From: Phycisphaerales bacterium UBA966
GTDB taxonomy: Bacteria > Planctomycetota > Phycisphaerae > Phycisphaerales > SM1A02
Direction of reading: 5' to 3'
Length of the DNA: 9,571 nt
NCBI GenBank assembly: GCA_002292895.1
Contig: DBCE01000028.1
Coordinates: 241-9,811, forward strand
This document shows positions 4,791 to 9,571 of the stretch, piece after piece. Below the pieces are notes generated by a model. It worked only from the letters and a program-made list of their open reading frames with translations. It searched no databases and had not been told where the DNA came from. Position 1 is the stretch's first letter; each line of letters starts with the position of its first letter. The position numbers and the translations under genes were made by a program.

Positions 4791-6856
4791 GGGGTCACGG
4801 TCTCGCTCTTGACCGCGCTGGCAACTGGTGCTGTATGCGTTGTGCCACTCGCGGTCGGTAGGGGATCGGCAGCCAATGTTCGAGACTCATCCGGGCGGCG
4901 CCACGCGCCGGGGCCACGAATGCCTTCCAATCCAAGTGACTTGAGCCGTGCCATTGGACTGCCAATGGCAACAGCACCGGCGGTCTGCCCGTTCATGAAG
5001 AGTTCCCAATCATTTGGGGCTTCGTGCAGGTCACCAGGCATGGGGCGATCCATGCCGTCATAGAGCGGCTCAACCAGATTGGCGGTAACCATGATCACCA
5101 GTTCGGTCTGCGCTTGTTCGTAGCGAACACTGCGGAACAGCGCGCCAAACACTGGGATATCGCCGAGCACTGGGACCCGCGCGACGGTCGCTTGCTCCAA
5201 GCTGCGCAGCAATCCAGCGGTGGCGAATGACTGACCGCTGTTGAGTTCGACGGTAGTGCTTGAACGACGCGTCACCAAACTTGGGATGGTGAAGCCGTTC
5301 TGATTCAGGGCGCCGATCTGACTCAATTCGCTGACTTCTGGTGCTACTTCCAAGCGGATTCGGCCATCACCAAGAACTTCGGGCCGGAAGTTGAGGCGGA
5401 TACCAAACTCTTTGTACTCAATGGTGATGGTGCTACCGCCACCAACCACCGAGCCTTGCACGATTGGAATCGGGAACTCGCCACCCACCAGGAATGTCGC
5501 ACTCTCACCGCTCACGGCAACCAAGTTTGGCTCGGCCAGCAATCGGATGTAACGGTTCTCACTCAGAGCCTGCAGGTACACCTCGAGGTCTGCCCCGGTG
5601 ACGCCAGCGAACAGCGTGGTAGCGCTCGTGACGGGGTTGTTGCCGTACATAAAGCGCGGGTCGCCAACGGGCGCTCCGGGCGTTGGTTGAATGTTCACGG
5701 GCTGGAACGGCGTGCCGCCCGGCGACTGCACGCCTCCGAAAACACTGTTGCCGCCGATGATTGCACCCGCAGCAAGTTCGCGCAATGCAGTGCGGCTTGC
5801 CTCTGCGATCCGAACTTTGAGTTGCACCTGCTGGATGCCGGCAATGCGAGTGACATCCACCCAACGAAGTCCGGTGGAGGTCATGAAGTTTCGCACTTGC
5901 ACAGCGGTGCCTACATTCGGCATGTTGCCGCGCAGAGCGATGGTGCCGCCGATGTCTTCTGCCTGGAGGTCGACGCCAAAGAATTGCTTCAACTGAAGTT
6001 CAAGCGCAGCGGTATCGCACCCTGATGCGGTGTTGGATGAGCCTTGCGGAGTACGCGAAGGTGTTGGAGCGGCTTGCGAGGTTGGCAAGCCTTCGGGTAC
6101 TTGGTTCTGGCGTCCCATCACCGTGTTTGCGGATGCCGGTGTCGCGCCGGTTTGACCAGTGGTGCCCTCGTCAGCAGAGCGCAGTGTGATTCCGATGACA
6201 CCGCGCGTGCTTGCTAGTTCCACTTGCGCAGCTTGGTCGGGCGTGACGGCCAGTGTGACGCTCAGGCGGGGCGTGGTTGACTTTCTATCGCTACCGATGG
6301 CAGTGCGAGTGCCAACAGCTTCGTCGTTCACCGCAAGCACTCGGCTTCGTTCAAGCACAGTACGCGTGATGGTTTCTCTTTGGGTGGTGCCGCGAATTGG
6401 AACCTCAAGTGTTGCCAAGACATCAACCATGGCACCGGGATAGAGCGCAACGCCTGGGCTTGCATCGCGCAGGGTGACGGTGATTGCCCGATATCCGGGC
6501 TCAAGTTGGCTTGCAATCGCCTCGCCGGAACCGCGTGCAGCTAAGTCGTCTTCGCGAATCAATTGGCCCTTCTGAATAGGAGCCACCAGCGTTCGTCCCT
6601 CTGCTGCGCCACCCGCTGACAGGACGCGCTCGCCGTTCGCGTCCTTGACGCCGCGATCAGATTGCAGATCCGCTGCCACAATCAGATGGCCGACTGGCAA
6701 GTCCTTACTGGCGTAACCCATTGGCTTTGAGGCGGGGCGCGCTTCGCTACTGTCGCTATCGGTGAACCGTGAGACGACCGCGTAGACCAAGATCGCCGCT
6801 ACGAAAGACAGCGCGATGCCGATGATGAGCAGTCTGTTCCTTGGCATTTCGGGCAT
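4787..6856 (-). CDS. cpaB-cpaC: CpaB (RcpC/SAF)-CpaC (RcpA secretin) fusion protein, 689 aa
   Basis: One uninterrupted frame joins two proteins normally encoded separately. Residues 1-230 are CpaB/RcpC-like: basic N-terminus and membrane anchor (8-28), an SAF-type segment (DLPVGHLIVAADL at 52-64; VAPIQKGQLIREDDL at 91-105) and the RcpC core (LEPGYRAITVTL, YPGAMVDVLATL, LAVTPDQAAQVELA). Residues 231-279 are a Thr/Ser/Gly/Ala/Pro linker. Residues 281-340 resemble the BON-like domain that precedes the CpaC secretin, and 341-597 are the secretin, with LLAEPNLVAVSGESATFLVGG, EVAPEVSEL, RRSSTTVELNSGQSFATAGLL and VPVLGDIPVFGALFRS. A CpaC-type tail (GDLHEAPNDWELFMNG) and a low-complexity end follow. 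The usual N0 secretin domain and a second signal peptide appear absent. The ATG at 6856 has only a weak GGA upstream. ATG at 6847 is an alternative start. The stop overlaps tadA. Confidence 0.9.
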   Translation of the reverse strand: MPEMPRNRLLIIGIALSFVAAILVYAVVSRFTDSDSSEARPASKPMGYASKDLPVGHLIVAADLQSDRGVKDANGERVLSAGGAAEGRTLVAPIQKGQLIREDDLAARGSGEAIASQLEPGYRAITVTLRDASPGVALYPGAMVDVLATLEVPIRGTTQRETITRTVLERSRVLAVNDEAVGTRTAIGSDRKSTTPRLSVTLAVTPDQAAQVELASTRGVIGITLRSADEGTTGQTGATPASANTVMGRQNQVPEGLPTSQAAPTPSRTPQGSSNTASGCDTAALELQLKQFFGVDLQAEDIGGTIALRGNMPNVGTAVQVRNFMTSTGLRWVDVTRIAGIQQVQLKVRIAEASRTALRELAAGAIIGGNSVFGGVQSPGGTPFQPVNIQPTPGAPVGDPRFMYGNNPVTSATTLFAGVTGADLEVYLQALSENRYIRLLAEPNLVAVSGESATFLVGGEFPIPIVQGSVVGGGSTITIEYKEFGIRLNFRPEVLGDGRIRLEVAPEVSELSQIGALNQNGFTIPSLVTRRSSTTVELNSGQSFATAGLLRSLEQATVARVPVLGDIPVFGALFRSVRYEQAQTELVIMVTANLVEPLYDGMDRPMPGDLHEAPNDWELFMNGQTAGAVAIGSPMARLKSLGLEGIRGPGAWRRPDESRTLAADPLPTASGTTHTAPVASAVKSETVTP

Positions 6857-6911
6857 GGTCCAGTCACGCGAGTTGCGTTATCGGGTGATCATGCCCATCG
6901 GCGTTTCCTGA

Positions 6912-6929
6912 GCAGTTTCAAGAAACTGC
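6912..6929. promoter_or_regulatory. Perfect 18-bp palindrome GCAGTTTCAAGAAACTGC, candidate operator
   Basis: Arms of 8 bp (6912-6919 and 6922-6929) are exact reverse complements around a 2-bp AA centre. A centre this short cannot form a good RNA loop without melting inner pairs. There is no T-run, so a protein-binding operator is more likely than a terminator. It is 55 bp upstream of the fusion-gene ATG and overlaps the -12 part of a sigma-54-like site, the position expected for repression or control of that promoter. The binding protein is unknown. Confidence 0.55.
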
Positions 6930-6936
6930 AGTGCCA
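6921..6936 (-). promoter_or_regulatory. Sigma-54-like promoter candidate for the cpaB-cpaC-tadABC cluster
   Basis: On the minus strand TGGCAC (6936-6931) is followed after exactly 5 bases by TTTCT (6925-6921). The consensus is TGGCAC-N5-TTGCW, so the -24 box is perfect, the spacing is correct, and the only deviation is T for the conserved G in the -12 box. Transcription would start near 6908, leaving a leader of about 50 nt. That G is normally important, and no sigma-54 activator gene is in view, so this is tentative. Confidence 0.3.
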
Positions 6937-7024
6937 ATTGAAAGCACCTCCGGCGATGAAAAGGCGCTGCCGGAAGCATGATAATGTCCGATAACTCTAT
7001 ACGTGAGGGCGTTAAAGCCGGGAT

Positions 7025-7447
7025 TTATGAATCAGGCTCGCGCACCATGGATGCCCGACCTCGCAAGGTCTGCGGCAAGGGCATCAATCGGCTCAATCCC
7101 AAGAGTTTGACCGTCGAGTATTCCACCTCAATATCCACCCGAATGGTTGTTCCCGCCGCGGCGGCGGCAGGGTCTGCGGGGGTAATGGTCACGGTGGCGT
7201 TCGGCATTCCTACGCCAGTCAGTGACTGGCGAACGGTTGCCTCGATGCTCTCGGCACTGGCTCCAGACAGAGCGGACTCCCGGGCGCCGATTCGAGCTGC
7301 ATGTTCAAGTTGAACGCAGCGGAGTATCACCCAGCCGTACTCAAATCCTGCGAAGGTCACAAGGAGCAAAATGGGCAGGGCGAACACCATTTCAACGGCC
7401 TCTGCGCCACGTCGGAGCGTGCGAGATGGGTGTCTTGGGCGGTTCAC
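7025..7447 (-). CDS. tadE: TadE-like minor pseudopilin, 140 aa
   Basis: This is a TadE-family protein, a pseudopilin-like accessory needed for Flp pilus assembly and cut by the prepilin peptidase. A basic leader (RRG, residues 12-14) is followed by AEAVE, which places Glu19 at +5 after a predicted G14|A15 cut. The hydrophobic helix MVFALPILLLVTFAGFEYGWVIL (20-42) and the typical HAARIGARESAL segment come next. The remainder is a periplasmic domain of about 80 residues with an Ala run (93-99). A longer frame to 7525 exists, but the GTG at 7447 is the better start. It forms a GTGA overlap with the tadV stop, has GGAG 7 bases upstream, and gives a normal leader length. After its stop, a 168-bp gap precedes the fusion gene. 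Confidence 0.85.
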   Translation of the reverse strand: MNRPRHPSRTLRRGAEAVEMVFALPILLLVTFAGFEYGWVILRCVQLEHAARIGARESALSGASAESIEATVRQSLTGVGMPNATVTITPADPAAAAAGTTIRVDIEVEYSTVKLLGLSRLMPLPQTLRGRASMVREPDS

Positions 7448-8076
7448 TTCAGTGCTCCGTAGTGTTCCCAGTACCACCACGACAAGATCGTGCCAGCGAG
7501 AATGGCTGGTGCGAACGGTATCCACCCCTGCGGGCGCGGGCGAGACACCGTATTTGGCCCGTTTGGGACGATGCCCTCGTCTTCCACTGGTCCGATGAAC
7601 TTGCCGCGCACCGCGTGTTTTGCCGCAAAATGAACCATGCTAAAGCTGTGGAAAACGGCGATTGGAACATCACGGAGACCATGCCGATAGGTGATGATCG
7701 TTATGGATTGCACGAAACCGGTGATTGCCACCCCAAGCATGAGGATCATGGAGGCATCAAATCCCAACCAACTGCCGAACGCGAGCATGAGCTTCGCGTC
7801 ACCCGCTCCGCCGCCAAACAGGATGTATGCGATGACCAAGAAGAGTCCGGCGGCAACCATGCCGGCTAAGGCCTGTCCGACCGCCGGAAGACCATGAGCG
7901 CTGGCGTACAGCAACCCGCCCGCGAGGAGGGGTAGCGTGAGCCAGTTGGGAATGCGGGTGCTGCGCAGATCGGTCAGCGAGGCCACCACGCCTGCAGCGA
8001 TCAACAGAAGCCATATCCATGCCGGGATGACTTCGACCGGTTCGGGGCCTGCGAAAGCAAGAATGGTGTGAGTCAT
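7444..8076 (-). CDS. tadV: Prepilin peptidase TadV/CpaA (A24 aspartic protease), 210 aa
   Basis: This is an inner-membrane aspartic peptidase that cleaves the leaders of Flp and TadE. The two A24 signature sites are present: ASLTDLRSTRIPNWLT with Asp36, and the GxGD motif GAGDAKLM with Asp93. The chain is mostly hydrophobic, with membrane segments at about 18-34, 46-61, 68-88, 94-120 and 186-205. A more polar stretch (about 143-185) before the last segment makes it somewhat longer than the smallest CpaA proteins. It lacks the N-terminal cytoplasmic methylase-type domain of PilD, as is normal for Tad peptidases. The ATG at 8076 has no clear Shine-Dalgarno. It is the first minus-strand gene, is divergent from tadG, and its stop overlaps the tadE GTG. 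Confidence 0.9.
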   Translation of the reverse strand: MTHTILAFAGPEPVEVIPAWIWLLLIAAGVVASLTDLRSTRIPNWLTLPLLAGGLLYASAHGLPAVGQALAGMVAAGLFLVIAYILFGGGAGDAKLMLAFGSWLGFDASMILMLGVAITGFVQSITIITYRHGLRDVPIAVFHSFSMVHFAAKHAVRGKFIGPVEDEGIVPNGPNTVSRPRPQGWIPFAPAILAGTILSWWYWEHYGALK

Positions 8077-8165
8077 CAGATGTTGCGGCGAATGAGTTGG
8101 AGCAGGCAGATGTTGAACCTAGAATATCATTCAATATCGCTTCTCCACAGTTCATCTTCCAAGTT
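8077..8165. promoter_or_regulatory. Divergent tadV/tadG intergenic region with short direct repeats
   Basis: This 89-bp region separates the two oppositely transcribed units. It contains CAGATGTTG twice, 30 bp apart (8077-8085 and 8107-8115), and AATATC twice, 10 bp apart (8123-8128 and 8133-8138). A plus-strand promoter candidate is listed separately. I found no convincing minus-strand promoter for tadV. Shared control of both directions is plausible but unproven. Confidence 0.5.
8097..8125 (+). promoter_or_regulatory. Sigma-70-like promoter candidate for tadG
   Basis: TTGGAG (8097-8102) and TAGAAT (8120-8125) are spaced by 17 bases. The -10 box matches TATAAT at 5 of 6 positions and the -35 box matches at 3 of 6. 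The start point would be near 8132, about 34 nt before the ATG at 8166. If real, it rules out the upstream TTG at 8097 as the tadG start. Confidence 0.4.
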
Positions 8166-9452
8166 ATGCCGAGATGGCACCAGGACGGCTGTCGCCGGCG
8201 GCGGCAGTGCAGGGGCTATTCGACCATTCAGTTGGTCTTTTTGTTCCCGGTCCTACTCATGTTCGCCTGGATGGCGGTTGAAATCGGAATAGTGGTTCGG
8301 TCTGCTAACAAAGCTAAGACCGCTGCTGATGCAATCGCCTTGGCAGCGGCGGCTCGTCATGCCGATGGCCCGGAGGCGGTTCGTGCAGATGCACTCGCGG
8401 CAGCTGCTACGAACGCTGGTCCGAATGGGCCGATTGTCGTACTCGTTTCTGAAGGCCCAGCCGGGGGCGGTGATGTTCAGTTTGGTTTTTGGGACGAGGA
8501 TTCCAGGTCATTTTCAAGCAACCAGAATGGCGGCCCAGCCGCTCAGGTGACCGTTCGCTTTGCTGCCGATCACCCGAATGGGGCGCCATCGCTGATCTTC
8601 AACGCTTTCTTCAAAGTGCCACCAATAGCTTTGGAGCGATCCAGCGTTGCCGTCTACAACCCACCGCGTCACATCACCTCATTGCTTGCGGTTGCTGATT
8701 CAGGAACCGGGATCGACATGGAAGGTTCCGCGCGCATTTCGGCGCGCGGTGGCGTGACAGTGGCCTCAGACAGTCAGTTGGCCGTGCGCCTGGTTGGCGG
8801 CGCGCGAATGGAAGTGCCGATCGTGCGCGTTCCGGGCACCATCGATGAAACCAGCGGCACTCATATTGATGGCGCCATCAAGAATCAGACGGACATTCCG
8901 GATGATCCGTTTGCCGCTTTCCCCATGCCCGTCATCACGGCAGGCTTGGTGGAGTCCATTGATCACGATGGAATGGGATTCACTCGTTTAGCTCCTGGGG
9001 TACATCCGGATCTGGTGGCTACCGGCGGCAACATCATTCTGGATCCGGGACTTCATCAGTTTGTTGGAGGAATTTCGCTGTCCGGTTCGGCGGTGCTCGA
9101 ATTGGATGCTGCGACTATTCAACTTGTCGAGGGCGCAGCCATTAATCTGGCTGACAGTAGTTCGATCATAGGAAAGAGCAGTGACATTCTGCAAAGTTGG
9201 CCCGATCATTGGATGGTGCAGCGCGGAGGTTCTGCCGAGTGGCGCATCGCTGATACCGCAGTGCTTGCAGTGGATGGCCATTGCTACGCGCCCAACAGTT
9301 CTGTAACGATGAGCGATGGCGCCCAGGTTTCCATGCGAAGCGCCGTTGTTAAGTCAGTCACTGCAAGCAGCGTTGCAAAGTTGCGCCTCGATGGTGAGAT
9401 TGATGCGCTACGCGAGCAGGTGGTGCCGGGTCGCGCGCGATTGGTGAAGTAA
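8166..9452 (+). CDS. tadG: TadG-like protein with N-terminal Tad domain and beta-rich C-terminal region, 428 aa
   Basis: This is an envelope protein of the Tad system, divergent from the main operon. A very basic N-terminus (RRRR at 10-13) leads to RGYSTIQLVFLFPVLLMFAWMAVEIG, a single membrane helix (about 20-44), then the Tad-domain hallmark NKAKTAADAIALAAAARHADG, where the AADAxALA pattern is typical. Residues 75-170 resemble the pilin-like middle region. From about 175 to the end the chain is Gly/Ser/Val-rich and repetitive, with LAPGVH, LDPGLHQFVGGISLSGSAVLELDA and CYAPNSSVTMSDGAQ, like the beta-helix-type tails of some TadG homologues. There is no von Willebrand A MIDAS motif that I can see. 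Position +5 after Gly17 is Gln22, not Glu, so peptidase cleavage is doubtful. A TTG at 8097 would add 23 residues. The ATG at 8166 is preferred, though no Shine-Dalgarno is visible. Confidence 0.75.
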   Translation: MPRWHQDGCRRRRQCRGYSTIQLVFLFPVLLMFAWMAVEIGIVVRSANKAKTAADAIALAAAARHADGPEAVRADALAAAATNAGPNGPIVVLVSEGPAGGGDVQFGFWDEDSRSFSSNQNGGPAAQVTVRFAADHPNGAPSLIFNAFFKVPPIALERSSVAVYNPPRHITSLLAVADSGTGIDMEGSARISARGGVTVASDSQLAVRLVGGARMEVPIVRVPGTIDETSGTHIDGAIKNQTDIPDDPFAAFPMPVITAGLVESIDHDGMGFTRLAPGVHPDLVATGGNIILDPGLHQFVGGISLSGSAVLELDAATIQLVEGAAINLADSSSIIGKSSDILQSWPDHWMVQRGGSAEWRIADTAVLAVDGHCYAPNSSVTMSDGAQVSMRSAVVKSVTASSVAKLRLDGEIDALREQVVPGRARLVK

Positions 9453-9497
9453 TCGGTCGGTGAGTTCCGCAGAATGCACCTGCGTAGCGCGCGTTCG

Positions 9498-9523
9498 CCC
9501 CGGGCATCCGCCCCGCGCATCCG
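9498..9523. repeat. Two tandem 13-mers downstream of tadG
   Basis: CCCCGGGCATCCG (9498-9510) and CCCCGCGCATCCG (9511-9523) differ at a single base. They lie in the 119-bp tail after tadG. No T-run or strong hairpin is present, so I do not call a terminator. Confidence 0.6.
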
Positions 9524-9552
9524 CCTCGTGCGCACTCACCTATCCTTCCGGG

Positions 9553-9571
9553 ATGGAGCGCTTCGGCGTCA
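9553..9571 (+). CDS. Possible start of a downstream gene (doubtful)
   Basis: An ATG at 9553 opens a frame reading MERFGV to the window edge. No Shine-Dalgarno is evident and six codons cannot identify anything. It is listed only because the 100 bp after tadG otherwise holds no gene and a new gene is expected soon. Confidence 0.2.

Larger units (their letters stand above)
6857..7024. other. Gap between tadE and cpaB-cpaC (168 bp)
   Basis: This is the largest break inside the minus-strand machinery cluster, whose other breaks are 4-bp overlaps or a short gap. I see no open frame with gene-like content. It contains the 18-bp palindrome and the sigma-54-like site described separately, which suggests that the fusion gene and its followers may have their own promoter rather than depending only on tadV-tadE transcription. 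Confidence 0.6.

Noticed and set aside
4215..5063. 282-codon open frame on the plus strand opposite tadA and the end of the fusion gene
   Set aside because: It is antisense to a clear ATPase with all motifs intact, shows no recognisable domain, and spans the junction of two real genes. Long antisense frames are common in GC-rich genes.
5456..6025. 189-codon open frame on the plus strand opposite the secretin
   Set aside because: It is antisense to strongly conserved secretin coding sequence, with no domain pattern.
6017..6028. Lipobox-like ASGC (Cys280) at the end of the CpaB-CpaC linker, possible relic of a separate lipoprotein signal
   Set aside because: No hydrophobic segment precedes it. 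The preceding residues are polar (TPQGSSNT), so it cannot act as a lipoprotein signal.
6877..6995. GTTATCGG (6877-6884) and its reverse complement CCGATAAC (6988-6995) flanking the palindrome region
   Set aside because: Only 8 bp at about 100 bp distance. This is expected by chance often enough that I would not claim a structure.
7222..7869. 215-codon open frame on the plus strand opposite tadE and tadV
   Set aside because: It overlaps two recognisable genes on the other strand and its composition (many Cys, His, Arg and Trp) does not look like a real protein.
9284..9535. Minus-strand open frame over the end of tadG and its 3' flank
   Set aside because: It begins immediately after an in-frame stop, is Arg-rich from GC-rich repeats, and is antisense to tadG.
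1..9571. tRNA, rRNA, CRISPR array, insertion sequence or integrase
   Set aside because: I looked for conserved RNA folds, regularly spaced repeats and transposase-like frames and found none.

Overview
This window is almost entirely a Tad (tight adherence) / Flp type IVc pilus locus. Two tandem Flp pilin genes, a prepilin peptidase (TadV/CpaA), a TadE minor pilin, a CpaB-CpaC type protein, the TadA/CpaF ATPase, the TadB and TadC platform proteins, a CpaD-like lipoprotein and the TadD TPR lipoprotein all read on the minus strand. A TadG-like protein is transcribed divergently on the plus strand. The secretin and two lipoproteins imply a Gram-negative (diderm) host with moderately high GC by eye. 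The unusual gene set and the beta-rich TadG tail remind me of planctomycete Tad loci, but the sequence does not prove the phylum.

Layout, right to left along the minus strand: tadV (8076-7444), tadE (7447-7025), a 168-bp gap with a perfect 18-bp palindrome, a fused cpaB-cpaC gene (6856-4787), tadA (4790-3477), tadB (3480-2560), tadC (2563-1757), a CpaD-like lipoprotein (1727-1164), tadD (1167-559), a 302-bp gap with short repeats and a weak promoter candidate, the Flp pilin (256-71), and a second Flp pilin starting at 26 and running off the window. Five gene junctions are 4-bp ATGA or GTGA overlaps, so this is a tightly coupled operon. On the plus strand, tadG (8166-9452) is driven from the 89-bp divergent intergenic region. 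The last 119 bases hold only short repeats and a doubtful gene start.

Inferred joint function: TadV cleaves the Flp and TadE precursors at Gly|X4-Glu sites. TadA powers assembly through the TadB/TadC inner-membrane platform. The CpaB-CpaC fusion supplies the periplasmic SAF/RcpC module and the outer-membrane secretin as one chain. The CpaD-like lipoprotein and TadD probably help place or stabilise the secretin. TadE and TadG are minor or accessory envelope components.

The main point of interest is the single-chain CpaB-CpaC fusion. It has no internal signal peptide and appears to lack the usual N0 domain of the secretin, in a locus with no TadZ/CpaE gene visible. Other points are the duplicated pilin, the palindrome overlapping a sigma-54-like site upstream of the fusion gene, the degenerate CpaD-like lipoprotein, and small repeat arrays in the pilin upstream region.
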